Below, one piece after another: positions 7,077 through 15,511 of a DNA stretch of 64,000 nucleotides. Location of the stretch: assembly GCF_001425945.1 (NCBI RefSeq), contig NZ_LMEB01000006.1, positions 186,001-250,000 on the forward strand, in the 5' to 3' direction. The stretch comes from Brevundimonas sp. Root1279 (lineage in GTDB: Bacteria; Pseudomonadota; Alphaproteobacteria; Caulobacterales; Caulobacteraceae). The notes beneath the pieces are model-generated. The model was not told where the DNA came from, searched no databases, and saw nothing but the letters and a program-made list of their open reading frames with translations. How positions within the stretch are numbered: the stretch's first letter is position 1; the number at the start of each line of letters is the position of its first letter. The translations under genes were made by a program, and so were the position numbers.

Positions 7077-7781
7077 ATGGCCCAGGGAAGCTATCGTCAG
7101 TTCTGTCCGGTCGCCATGGCGGCCGAGCTCTTGTGCACCCGCTGGACGATCGTACTGCTGCGCGAGCTGGTCGCCGGTTCGACGCGGTTCAACGACCTCA
7201 GGCGCGGGGTGCCGCGGATGTCGCCGGCTCTGCTCTCGCAGCGGCTCAAGGACCTGCAGGCCGCCGGGGTCGTGGCCAAGGTCACCGGCCAGGGCGGGAC
7301 GGTCGAATACCACCTCACCGAGGCGGGCAAGGAGCTGCAGCCGATCATCGAGGCCTTCGGCATCTGGGGTCAGCGACGCATCAAGGCGGACGTCTCGCTG
7401 CAGCACCTCGATCCGCAGTTGCTGATGTGGGACATGCACCGCAACCTGAACACCACGCCCATGCCCCAGCGGCGGAGCATCGTGCAGTTCATCTATCCCG
7501 ACCTGCCGCCGGCCCAGCGCCACTTCTGGCTGATCGTCGACCCGCAGGAAGGCGTCGACCTCTGCTCATCGGACCCGGGCTTCGACGTCGACCTCTATGT
7601 GACGGTCGACCTGCGGACCATGACGGCCATCTGGATGGGCTATGAAACCGTCCGACGGGCCCTGGCCGACCAGCGCATGACCCTGACCGGCGACGACCGG
7701 CTGGGCACGGAGATGCAGACCTGGCTGGGCCTGAGCCCCTTCGCCCCCTATGCGGTCAGCGCTTCGGGCGCCGCTGCATGA
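7077..7781 (+). CDS. HxlR family transcriptional regulator with C-terminal extension
   Basis: A 234-residue protein. Residues 1-105 form an HxlR winged helix: CPVAMAAELLCTRWTIVLLRELVAGSTRFNDLRRGVPRMSPALLSQRLKDL, with the wing and YHLTEAGKEL following. The rest (about 110-230) is an SCP2/ligand-binding-like extension rather than the short tail of standard HxlR proteins, so a small-molecule ligand may be sensed there. The ATG at 7077 has GGAGGG nine bases upstream; a longer reading from 7008 would begin inside the palindromic operator. It probably controls itself and the divergent flavoprotein. Its 3' end overlaps flhB by 26 bases, convergently. Confidence 0.85.
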   Translation: MAQGSYRQFCPVAMAAELLCTRWTIVLLRELVAGSTRFNDLRRGVPRMSPALLSQRLKDLQAAGVVAKVTGQGGTVEYHLTEAGKELQPIIEAFGIWGQRRIKADVSLQHLDPQLLMWDMHRNLNTTPMPQRRSIVQFIYPDLPPAQRHFWLIVDPQEGVDLCSSDPGFDVDLYVTVDLRTMTAIWMGYETVRRALADQRMTLTGDDRLGTEMQTWLGLSPFAPYAVSASGAAA

Positions 7782-8832
7782 CGAAGCCGATGACCTTGGC
7801 CGCGGCCTCGAAATGCTCACGCGGGATGATGTCGTCGACCTCGACCGCAGCGTAGAGGGCCCGGGCCAGGGGCACGTTCTCGACGATCGGCACGGAGTGC
7901 TCGCGGGCCACTTCGCGGATGCGCAGGGCCAGGGCGTCGACGCCCTTGGCGACGCAGACCGGGGCGGCGTCGCCCTCGTTCGGCTCATAGCGCAGGGCCA
8001 CCGAATAGTGGGTCGGGTTGGTGACGATGACCGTGGCCTTGGGCACGTTCTGCATCATCCGCTGACGGCTGCGCTGGGCGCGGATCTGCTTCAGCTTGGC
8101 CTTGACGTGCGGGTCGCCCTCGGACTGCTTGTAGTCCTCCTTCAGCTCTTCCTTGGACATCTTCATCCGCTCGTTGAAGCGGAAGCGCTGCCACAGGTAG
8201 TCGGCGCCGGCGGTGAAGCCGAGGAAGATCAGGGCCGACATCATCAGGGCCAAGGCCAGGTCGCGGGCCATGGGCAGGATCATGGCCGGAGGCATGGCGG
8301 CCATGTTCTCGAACTCGCGCATGTGCGGCTTGAGCACCATCCAGCAGATGGCCCCGACGACCAGCAGCTTGAGGAAGGTCTTGGCGAACTGGACCAGGCC
8401 GTCCGGGCCGAAGATGCGCTTGAACCCGGCCATCGGGTTCACCTTCGACCAGTCGGGCTTCAGCTTCTCGGCGGTGAACAGCAGGCCCGACTGGGCCAGG
8501 TTGCCGCCGGCCCCGCCGATGATGGTGGCCAGCATGACCGCGCCGAGGAAGGGGGCGATGGCCCATAGGGCGTGAGCCCCGATCTCGACCCCGGCCCCGG
8601 CCTCGAGCCCCCCCGTCATGGTGTGCGGCGAGGCGATGAACGGGAGCAACTGCTCGGCGATCGAAGTGGCGAACCAGCCGCCGGCCATGAGGATCACCGC
8701 TGCGGCGCCCGCCAGCGATAAGGCAGAGCCGACATCGGCGGACTTGGCGACGTCACCCTTCTTGCGCGCGTCCGCAAGTTTTCGTGGGGTGGCCTCTTCT
8801 GTCTTCGACTCGGGATCCGCGCCTTCAGCCAC
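7756..8832 (-). CDS. flhB: Flagellar type III export protein FlhB
   Basis: A 358-residue export-gate protein. The N-terminal half has four hydrophobic segments (about residues 36-60, 90-110, 150-170, 190-215); the cytoplasmic half carries the autocleavage motif NPTH with cleavage expected after Asn272, and a YKQSEGDPHVKAKLKQ linker helix. FlhB switches export from rod/hook to filament substrates. The start follows the usual AEGADPESKTEEATPRK-type N terminus and overlaps the end of fliR by 8 bases. It is the last gene of the fliQ-fliR-flhB operon, and its 3' end overlaps the HxlR gene on the other strand. Confidence 0.97.
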   Translation of the reverse strand: MAEGADPESKTEEATPRKLADARKKGDVAKSADVGSALSLAGAAAVILMAGGWFATSIAEQLLPFIASPHTMTGGLEAGAGVEIGAHALWAIAPFLGAVMLATIIGGAGGNLAQSGLLFTAEKLKPDWSKVNPMAGFKRIFGPDGLVQFAKTFLKLLVVGAICWMVLKPHMREFENMAAMPPAMILPMARDLALALMMSALIFLGFTAGADYLWQRFRFNERMKMSKEELKEDYKQSEGDPHVKAKLKQIRAQRSRQRMMQNVPKATVIVTNPTHYSVALRYEPNEGDAAPVCVAKGVDALALRIREVAREHSVPIVENVPLARALYAAVEVDDIIPREHFEAAAKVIGFVMQRRPKR

Positions 8833-9595
8833 CGGCGGCTCCAGCGAAGATGCGAGCCAGGTCGCGGTAGCGGTCGATGAAGACCGTCCCGAGCGCGCCC
8901 AGGCTCATGGCGAAGATCGACAGGCCGAAGATGATGCTCAGCGGCGCTGCGGCGAAGAAGACCTGGAACTGCGGCATGACGCGGCCGACCAGGCCCGAGG
9001 CCAGGTTGAAGATGAGGGCGAAGACCAGCAGGGGCGCCGACATCTGCACCCCCAGCATGAAGGCGTCGCCGAGGGTCTTCACCGCCAGGGAGGTGAAGTC
9101 GCCGGTCACCAGGGGCTTGGCGGGCGCGATCAGCTCATAGGAGCCGACCAGGCCGGCGATGAACAGGTGATGGGTGTTGGTGGCGAAGATCAGGGTCGTG
9201 CCGAACAGCATCAGGAAGGCCGAGATCGTGGTGCCCGGCTGGGCCTGCATCGGGTTGGCGGTCTGGGCGAAGCTGAGCGTGGTCTGCAGGGCGACGATCT
9301 CGCCGGCGGTGGCCAGGGCGGTCAGGAAGCTGCGCAGCAGGGCGCCGATGGCCAGGCCGACGATGACCTCCCGGATGATCCAGCCCGCCATGCCGCTGAG
9401 CGTCGCCGGCAGGGCGGGCAGCGCGTCGGAGACCACCGGCCACAGGGCCAGGGAGACGACCAGGGCCAGCGATAGGCGGATGCGCGGCGGCACGTAGCTC
9501 TCGCCGACGCCGGGCAGCATCAGCAGCACGGCCCCGATGCGGGCGAAGATCATGGCCCCCTGCCAGACCTGGTCGGATGTCGCCCAGGGGTCCAA
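8825..9595 (-). CDS. fliR: Flagellar biosynthetic protein FliR
   Basis: A 256-residue, strongly hydrophobic export-gate protein. It contains the conserved FARIGAVLLMLPGVGESYVPPRIRLSLALVVSL region near the N terminus and GEIVALQTTLSFAQTANPMQAQPGTTISAFLMLFGTTL in the middle, both typical of FliR. FliR forms the export gate with FliP and FliQ in the centre of the basal body. It sits 8 bases downstream of fliQ and overlaps flhB, so the three are one transcript. Confidence 0.95.
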   Translation of the reverse strand: MDPWATSDQVWQGAMIFARIGAVLLMLPGVGESYVPPRIRLSLALVVSLALWPVVSDALPALPATLSGMAGWIIREVIVGLAIGALLRSFLTALATAGEIVALQTTLSFAQTANPMQAQPGTTISAFLMLFGTTLIFATNTHHLFIAGLVGSYELIAPAKPLVTGDFTSLAVKTLGDAFMLGVQMSAPLLVFALIFNLASGLVGRVMPQFQVFFAAAPLSIIFGLSIFAMSLGALGTVFIDRYRDLARIFAGAAGG

Positions 9596-9603
9596 CGGTC
9601 AGA

Positions 9604-9867
9604 TCACATGCCGGCGATGCGGGCGGCGATGGTGCGCATGAAGCCGCCCAGCAGGGCGCCCATCAGCGGCAGGAACAGCAGCAGGGAGACGAAGATGGCG
9701 ATGATCTTGGGCGCATAGATCAGGGTCTGCTCCTGGATCTGGGTCAGGGCCTGGAACAGGCCGATGACCACGCCGACGATCAGGCCGACGATCAGGATCG
9801 GCGCGCACAGCTGGATGGTCAGCCACAGGGCGTCGCGGCCCACGTCCAGAACTTCCGCCCCGTTCAT
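9604..9867 (-). CDS. fliQ: Flagellar biosynthetic protein FliQ
   Basis: An 87-residue protein with two transmembrane helices, the standard FliQ size: MNGAEVLDVGRDALWLTI, then ILIVGLIVGVVIGLFQALTQIQEQTLIYAPKI and a second hydrophobic helix. The start at 9867 gives the family N terminus; the frame continues 20 codons upstream without homology. It leads the fliQ-fliR-flhB operon. A CtrA-like box lies about 90 bases upstream, in agreement with the CtrA-dependent early flagellar class in Caulobacter. Confidence 0.95.
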   Translation of the reverse strand: MNGAEVLDVGRDALWLTIQLCAPILIVGLIVGVVIGLFQALTQIQEQTLIYAPKIIAIFVSLLLFLPLMGALLGGFMRTIAARIAGM

Positions 9868-10478
9868 TCCCAACTCCGAAACCACCACGCGCGGGGCCCG
9901 CGGCGCTCCCGCCGACGCACTCCCCACTGGGCAAGGAATGCCGGGTGCGTGGTTAACGGCGCGTTAGCGAAGCCGTTAGCGGGCGCGCGAGATGGGTGTG
10001 TCGCCTCGGAAAAATTGTCGGACCGGAAAATTTGCCGCGCCGAGGCGCAGGCTGCGGCCAGAAAGCCGCGGCGCGAGGCGGACGACGATGAGAAAGACCC
10101 AGGCGCGGCGGCTATTTGAGGCTTCTGCGCGTCCAGTTGAATGTGGGAACGGCGACGCGTCCGGAAAAGCGGTCGGAGCGGCCTCTTCGGGGTGCAGGAT
10201 GTCCTCGGAAGGCGCCGTAGGTGCGCGAGATGGCAGTATCGAGATGGTAGGGTTTCGGAGGCTCCAACTTGGCCGTTGGTTCGGCCCTCTGTTGAAGTGT
10301 CGGGGTCACCGACTGCCTCCCCCTCCGTGCGACTGCCGCCCTCCTTGCGGGACCGTTTCAGTCAACAATCATCCGGATCGACATCCATCGACATTGACGG
10401 CGACAGCGACGGCGTGATGGACATGTCGATCATACTCAGGGGCGTGACATCCGGGATCGGCGGGGAGGCCGTAGCGTC
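9868..10478. other. Intergenic region without a recognisable gene
   Basis: These 611 bases hold the fliQ promoter at the left end and the ribosome-binding site of the following lipoprotein gene at the right end (GGGGAGG at 10462-10468). Between about 10000 and 10450 I see no convincing coding sequence, RNA gene or strong hairpin; short open frames on both strands lack ribosome-binding sites and family resemblance. It is somewhat less GC-rich than the flanks and might be a decayed gene. Confidence 0.5.
9953..9967. promoter_or_regulatory. CtrA-like box upstream of fliQ
   Basis: TTAA at 9953-9956, seven bases, then TTAG at 9964-9967: TTAA-N7-TTAA with one mismatch. A third TTAG follows at about 9975. 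It lies 86-100 bases upstream of the fliQ start, where the CtrA site of an early flagellar operon would be expected. Confidence 0.6.
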
Positions 10479-10967
10479 ATGATCGGCATCAGTAGAAGTC
10501 TTCCAGTCGCCGCGTGTCTGGCGCTGGTCTCGGCCTGCTCGGTCTCACAGGGCCCGACAGCCTCAGACGACGCGCGGCCCGACGGCCAGGCAGCAGCTTC
10601 CCCAGATCCCGCGTCCAAGGAAGAGGTGATCCGGTATCTCGAAAAGGAGGCCGCCGTGCAGACGCGCGCCTATCCGGGGGTTCGACTTACACACATCCGG
10701 TTCAACTCGGATCAGTCGTTTGCATGCGGTCTAATGGAGCACCCGGGGGAGCAACCCCTCGTCTTCATGTCGGTGGACGCTAGCCCTCACTCGGTCGAGC
10801 GGTCGCTGGCGCTGGGATATCTCCATCGCGCGGGCGAATGGCGTCACGAACGGACTCAAAGCCGTCAGGACCGTGTTCGGCGCAGGTGTGAAACGGAGGG
10901 ACTGCTGCCCGACGTCGCCCCCGACGTCGCCCCTGCCATCTCTCCTGCCGTCGCGGAGGCCCAATAG
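10479..10967 (+). CDS. Hypothetical lipoprotein
   Basis: A 162-residue protein with a lipoprotein signal (SLPVAACLALVSAC, lipidation Cys near residue 20), a low-complexity Ala/Pro/Asp linker to about residue 45, then a compact domain with two further cysteines (FACGLMEHPGEQ and VRRRCETEG) and a tail repeating DVAP and ISPAV. I do not recognise the family. The ATG at 10479 has GGGGAGG 11 bases upstream. It stands alone between fliQ and folE. Codon use looks ordinary for the window and the lipobox is convincing, so it is probably a real gene. Confidence 0.6.
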   Translation: MIGISRSLPVAACLALVSACSVSQGPTASDDARPDGQAAASPDPASKEEVIRYLEKEAAVQTRAYPGVRLTHIRFNSDQSFACGLMEHPGEQPLVFMSVDASPHSVERSLALGYLHRAGEWRHERTQSRQDRVRRRCETEGLLPDVAPDVAPAISPAVAEAQ

Positions 10968-11208
10968 CTTCGCAAACAATCCCGGCCTTCCGCTGGCATA
11001 GCCATCTCATGGCGATCGGTCTGCGGCTCAACCGAACCGAGTGCACGACCAGTTCTGTTCGTCCACGACCGCTCGCCGGCCATCTGCCAGCGCGCCGAAT
11101 GGGTCCCCGACGACCTCGGACTGGAACTCCCGGCCGCTTCGGGGTCTAAGGGCGCATAATCAGAACACGACCTCCGCTTCGGCGGAGCGCCCGCTACAGG
11201 ATGCCGCC

Positions 11209-11898
11209 ATGGACGACCACCGCCACTCCGCCGCCGACCACGACTGCGACGGCAGCTGGGTCGAGCGCGAGGCGCTGGCGCGGGCGGCCGGCACGCCCCT
11301 GCCCAAGCGCGGCGGGCGGCGGCCCAACCAGGACATGCCCAGCGCCGACGAAGTGCGGTCGGCCGTGCGCACCCTGATCCGCTGGACCGGCGACGATCCC
11401 GAGCGCGAAGGCCTGCTGGACACCCCTGACCGGGTGATGCGCAGCTATCGCGAGATGTACGCCGGCTACGACGTCGATCCGCGCGAATACCTGGAGCGGA
11501 CCTTCGAGGAGGTCGGCGGCTACGACGAACTGGTCGTGCTCAAGGACATCCGCTTCGTCAGCGTCTGCGAGCACCACATGCTGCCGGTGATCGGCCGTGC
11601 TCACGTCGCCTACCTGCCCACCGACCGCGTCGTCGGCATCTCCAAGCTGGCCCGGGTGGTGCGCGGCTACGCCCGGCGCCTGCAGATCCAGGAGAAGATG
11701 ACCGCGGAGATCGCGCGCGCCATCCAGGAAGTGCTGAAGCCCCAGGGCGTCGGCGTGGTCATCGAGGCCGAGCACAGCTGCATGACCCTGCGCGGCGTCA
11801 ACGCCCCCGGCACCAGCCTGACCACCAGCCACCTGCTCGGCGTCATCCGCGACGACGCCCGCACCCGCGAGGAATTCCTGCGCTTCGTGCGGGGCTGA
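11209..11898 (+). CDS. folE: GTP cyclohydrolase I
   Basis: A 229-residue enzyme that converts GTP to 7,8-dihydroneopterin triphosphate at the head of folate or tetrahydrobiopterin synthesis. The FolE core begins near residue 45 ([24 protein letters not shown]) and contains the zinc ligands in [20 protein letters not shown] and in [12 protein letters not shown], and the GISKLARVV and TSHLLGV segments. The N-terminal 40 residues, rich in His and Asp, are an extension beyond the core. The ATG at 11209 was chosen over an earlier in-frame start at 11041 because the upstream stretch has no family resemblance. It is a single-gene unit followed by a large inverted repeat. Confidence 0.95.
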   Translation: MDDHRHSAADHDCDGSWVEREALARAAGTPLPKRGGRRPNQDMPSADEVRSAVRTLIRWTGDDPEREGLLDTPDRVMRSYREMYAGYDVDPREYLERTFEEVGGYDELVVLKDIRFVSVCEHHMLPVIGRAHVAYLPTDRVVGISKLARVVRGYARRLQIQEKMTAEIARAIQEVLKPQGVGVVIEAEHSCMTLRGVNAPGTSLTTSHLLGVIRDDARTREEFLRFVRG

Positions 11899-11924
11899 CG
11901 CTCACTGCTGACCTCTGACCGGCG

Positions 11925-12128
11925 CCTTGTCATCCCGGCCGAGCGAAGCGAGAGCCGGGACCGATCGCGCGCACGAACAGACTCCCGGAAATCGCAGCGC
12001 GATTATCCGGGAGACAGCCAAGGGTCATTTCCTTCCCCCGGATAGCGGCTCGCGCCGCTTCCGGGAGGGCGAACATTGTCGGGCGCCCGGTCCCGGATCA
12101 CCGCTGCGCGGTGTCCGGGATGACAAGG
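11925..12128. repeat. Compound inverted-repeat (REP-like) element
   Basis: Perfect 14-bp outer arms, CCTTGTCATCCCGG at 11925-11938 and its complement at 12115-12128, bracket 204 bases made of successive GC-rich hairpins (around 11935-11955, 11990-12020, 12038-12070 and 12085-12120), each built on a CCCGGA/TCCGGG core. Such GTCATCCCGG...CCGGGATGAC intergenic elements are frequent in alphaproteobacterial genomes, usually near gene ends. Here it fills the space between folE and the convergent hydrolase gene and probably also acts as a terminator for both. Confidence 0.75.
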
Positions 12129-12129
12129 C

Positions 12130-12954
12130 TCAGCTCCGGAAGAATTCCAGCAAGTCCGCGTTCGCCACCTCGGGATGCGTCGTGCACAGGCCGTGCGGCA
12201 GGCCCGGGTAGACCTTGAGCGTGCCGTGCTTGAGCAGCTTGATCGACTTGAGGGCGGCGTCGGCGATGGGGACGATCTGGTCGTCGTCGCCGTGCATGAC
12301 CAGGACGGGCACGTCGATGGCCTTGAGGTCCTCGGTGAAGTCGGTCTCGGAGAAGGCCTTGATGCACTCGTAGTGGGCGTTGGCCGCGCCCATCATCCCC
12401 TGCCGCCACCAGTTGTCGATGACGCCTTCGGAGATTTTCGCGCCCGGACGGTTATAACCATAGAAGGGCCCCGTCGGGACGTCGCGGAACAGCTGGGCGC
12501 GATTGGCGGCGAGGCCGGCGCGGAAGCCGTCGAACACCTCGATCGGCAGACCCTCCGGGTTCTTGTCCGACTTGACCATGATCGGCGGCACGGCCCCGAT
12601 CAGCACCGCCTTGGCGACCCGGCCCTTGCCGTGTCGGGCGACGTAGCGGGTCACCTCGCCGCCGCCGGTGGAGTGGCCGACATGGATGGCGTCCTTCAGG
12701 TCGAGATGGCGCGCCAGGACGGCGACGTCGGCGGCGTAGGTGTCCATTTCATGCCCGCCCGAGGTCTGGCTCGAGCGACCGTGGCCGCGACGGTCATGGG
12801 CGATGACGCGGTAGCCCTGGGCCAGAAAGAACAGCATCTGCGCGTCCCAGTCGTCCGCGCTGAGGGGCCAGCCGTGGTGGAAGACGATCGGCTGACCGCT
12901 CCCCCAGTCCTTGTAGAAGATCTCGGCGCCGTCGTCGGTGGTGATGGTGGGCAT
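12130..12954 (-). CDS. Alpha/beta hydrolase, non-haem chloroperoxidase/esterase type
   Basis: A 274-residue alpha/beta hydrolase of the group annotated as cofactor-free chloroperoxidases or arylesterases. Visible are the oxyanion strand [13 protein letters not shown], the DRRGHGRSS segment, the nucleophile elbow GHSTGGGEV (Ser near 98), the Asp in [11 protein letters not shown] and the catalytic His in [10 protein letters not shown]. No signal peptide, so cytoplasmic. The ATG at 12954 (MPTITTDDG) is the family N terminus; a longer reading from 13047 adds unrelated residues. It is divergent from the arylsulfatase gene. Natural substrate unknown. Confidence 0.9.
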   Translation of the reverse strand: MPTITTDDGAEIFYKDWGSGQPIVFHHGWPLSADDWDAQMLFFLAQGYRVIAHDRRGHGRSSQTSGGHEMDTYAADVAVLARHLDLKDAIHVGHSTGGGEVTRYVARHGKGRVAKAVLIGAVPPIMVKSDKNPEGLPIEVFDGFRAGLAANRAQLFRDVPTGPFYGYNRPGAKISEGVIDNWWRQGMMGAANAHYECIKAFSETDFTEDLKAIDVPVLVMHGDDDQIVPIADAALKSIKLLKHGTLKVYPGLPHGLCTTHPEVANADLLEFFRS

Positions 12955-13195
12955 CGCAGTCGGCCTTTCGAATATGGGCCGCGCGGGCCCGGACGGATCG
13001 GGGAAGCCAGCCATCCGTAGCACCGTGAGATGACATTGATCAGTCATCCAGAAGTAGGAGACGGGCGGCCCGCTGGCGGGTCAGGAGTCCCGGCGGATGG
13101 GCTCGGGGGATTCCCCGATGCCGGGTCAGCGGGGCGGCCCATACGTTGACGCCTCCCGCGCTCGCCGGAGCGCGACTCTGCCCGGAGTATCCGTA

Positions 13196-15508
13196 ATGGC
13201 TTCCAAAGCGCCCCCCGCCAATCCCGCCAACGGCTCGACCCCCGAAATCCTGCCGCGGCCCGACTTCCACTTCACCGGCGAGGTGGGACGGACGCAGTCG
13301 GACTCCGATCCGGCCCAGTTTCCCCAGCCGGTGCAGCCGCCCGCGGGGGCGCCGAACATCGTGCTGATCCTGCTGGACGACGTCGGCTTCGGCCAGTTCT
13401 CGACCTTCGGCGGCGGGGTGCCCTCCCCGACCATGGACCGCCTGGCCAAGGAGGGACTGCGGTTCAACTGCTTCCACACCACCGCCCTGTGCAGCCCGAC
13501 GCGGGCGGCCCTGATCACCGGCCGTAACCATCACTCGACCTCGTTCGCCGGCATCACCGAACTGGCCACGGGCTATGACGGCTACTGCTGCGTCCTGCCC
13601 AAGGACTGCGGCACGGTCGGCGAGGTGCTTCGCCAGAACGGCTACATGACCGCCTGGATCGGCAAGAACCACAACACTCCGACCTGGGAGACCAGCGCCG
13701 CGGGACCGTTCGATCGCTGGGCCAACGGCCTGGGCTTCGACTATTTCTATGGGTTCAACGCCGGGGACATGAACCACTGGAACCCGTTGCTGTTCGAGAA
13801 CCGCGACCTGGTCCCGGCCTCGGACGATCCGGACTACCACCTGACCGAGGACTTGGCCGACAGGGCCATCGCCTGGGTGCGCAAGGTCAAGGCGATCGCG
13901 CCGGACAAGCCCTATTTCCTCTATGTCGCGCCCGGGGCCACCCACGCGCCGCACCAGGCGCCCGCGGCCTGGATCGACAAATTCAAGGGCCAGTTCGACA
14001 TGGGCTGGGACGCCTATCGCGAACAGACGCTGGAGCGGCAGAAGAAGCTCGGCGTCGTGCCCAAGGACACCAAGCTGACCGAACGGTCCAAGGGGCTGCC
14101 GGCCTGGGAAGGGCTCGATCCCGAGGAGCAGCGCCTCTACGCCCGGATGATGGAGGTCTTCGCCGGCTACGGCGCCCAGGTGGACGACGCCATGGGCCGG
14201 GTCATCGACGCGGTGAAGGCCCTGCCCGACGCCGACAACACCATCATCATCTACATCGCCGGTGACAACGGCTCGAGCGCCGAAGGCGGGCTGGAGGGCT
14301 CGCTGAACGAGAACCTGTTCTTCAACGGCGTGAAGGAACGCTGGCAGGACAATCTGAAGGTCATCGACGAGCTGGGCGGGCCGAAGCATTTCAACCACTT
14401 CCCGTCGTCCTGGGCGCACGCGATGAACACGCCCTTCCAGTGGACCAAACAGGTCGCCAGCCACTTCGGCGGCACGCGCAATCCGATGATCATCAGCTGG
14501 CCTGACCGCATCAAGGACAAGGGCGGGCTGCGCGAGCAATTTCTGCACACCATCGACATCGTGCCGACCCTGTACGAGTTGTGCGGCGTCACCGCGCCGC
14601 GTGAGCTGAACGGGGTGCAGCAGAAGCCGATCGAAGGCGTCAGCTTCGCCTTCGCGTTTGACGAGGCGGCGGCGCCGAGCCGCCGCAAGACCCAGTATTT
14701 CGAGCTGGGCTGCAACCGCGGTCTCTATCATGAGGGCTGGATGGCTTCGGCGCCCGCCTTCGCCCCCTGGGAGCCGGTGCGCGACGAGAACTGGAACCCC
14801 GACAATGCGGTCTGGGAGCTCTACAAGCTGGACGAGGACTTCTCGCAGGCCAAGGACCTCGCGGACAAGGAACCGACCAAGCTGCGCGAGCTGCAGGATC
14901 TGTGGTGGATCGAGGCGGCGAAGTACAACGTCCTGCCGCTGGACCCGCGCGCCATCATCCGCATGAACGCCGAGGCCATGGGTCGGCCCAGCCTGGTCGG
15001 CAAGCGGACCCGCGCGACCTACTACGAAGGCATGGTCGGCCTGCCCGACGCGGCCTGCCTGCCCATGCTCAACAAGTCCTGGACGATCTCGGCGGAGGTC
15101 GACCTGCCCGACGACCACGCCGAAGGGATGATCGTCACCCAGGGCGGTTCGGAGGGCGGCTACGGCCTCTACCTGAAGGATGGGCGGCCGACCTTCGTCT
15201 ACAACTTCCTTGGCCAGGAGCGCCCGACCTTCGCGGCCGAGGACCCGCTCCCGCCGGGCGAGCACAAGCTGGAGGTCGACTTCGCCTACGACGGCGGCGG
15301 CATGGGCAAGGGCGGCAAGGTCACCCTGAAAGCCGACGGCAAGAAGATCGCCGAGGGCCGGCTGGAGAAGACGGTGCCGATCCAGTTCTCGATCGGCGAG
15401 GGCCTGGACGTCGGCATGGACAACGGTTCGGCCGTCGACTGGACCTATCAGCTGCCCTTCGCCTTCACGGGCAAGATCGACAAGGTCGAGGTCGAGATCC
15501 GGCCCTAG
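13196..15508 (+). CDS. Arylsulfatase (type I sulfatase)
   Basis: A 770-residue sulfatase. The N-terminal half has the metal-site strand NIVLILLDDVGFGQFST, and the sulfatase signature CSPTR with Cys99, which must be oxidised to formylglycine for activity; HAPHQAP and IYIAGDNGSSAEGG are further conserved blocks. The C-terminal 170 residues form a beta-sandwich-like domain seen in large arylsulfatases. No signal peptide is present, as in cytoplasmic AtsA-type enzymes, so substrate sulfate esters would have to be imported. The ATG at 13196 has GGAG ten bases upstream. No formylglycine-generating enzyme or sulfur-assimilation gene is in the window. It converges with the ankyrin gene, with 3 bases between stop codons. 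Confidence 0.93.
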   Translation: MASKAPPANPANGSTPEILPRPDFHFTGEVGRTQSDSDPAQFPQPVQPPAGAPNIVLILLDDVGFGQFSTFGGGVPSPTMDRLAKEGLRFNCFHTTALCSPTRAALITGRNHHSTSFAGITELATGYDGYCCVLPKDCGTVGEVLRQNGYMTAWIGKNHNTPTWETSAAGPFDRWANGLGFDYFYGFNAGDMNHWNPLLFENRDLVPASDDPDYHLTEDLADRAIAWVRKVKAIAPDKPYFLYVAPGATHAPHQAPAAWIDKFKGQFDMGWDAYREQTLERQKKLGVVPKDTKLTERSKGLPAWEGLDPEEQRLYARMMEVFAGYGAQVDDAMGRVIDAVKALPDADNTIIIYIAGDNGSSAEGGLEGSLNENLFFNGVKERWQDNLKVIDELGGPKHFNHFPSSWAHAMNTPFQWTKQVASHFGGTRNPMIISWPDRIKDKGGLREQFLHTIDIVPTLYELCGVTAPRELNGVQQKPIEGVSFAFAFDEAAAPSRRKTQYFELGCNRGLYHEGWMASAPAFAPWEPVRDENWNPDNAVWELYKLDEDFSQAKDLADKEPTKLRELQDLWWIEAAKYNVLPLDPRAIIRMNAEAMGRPSLVGKRTRATYYEGMVGLPDAACLPMLNKSWTISAEVDLPDDHAEGMIVTQGGSEGGYGLYLKDGRPTFVYNFLGQERPTFAAEDPLPPGEHKLEVDFAYDGGGMGKGGKVTLKADGKKIAEGRLEKTVPIQFSIGEGLDVGMDNGSAVDWTYQLPFAFTGKIDKVEVEIRP

Positions 15509-15511
15509 CCG

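Noticed and set aside
10112..10309. A 65-codon minus-strand frame in the fliQ-lipoprotein gap
   Set aside because: No ribosome-binding site, no family resemblance and no neighbouring partner; too short to support.
11925..12128. CRISPR-like reading of the GC-rich repeat after folE
   Set aside because: The units are inverted hairpins of unequal length without uniform spacers, and no cas gene is near.
13040..15265. A 741-codon open frame antisense to the arylsulfatase
   Set aside because: High GC makes stop codons rare in antisense frames. The translation has no family resemblance and the opposite strand carries complete sulfatase motifs.
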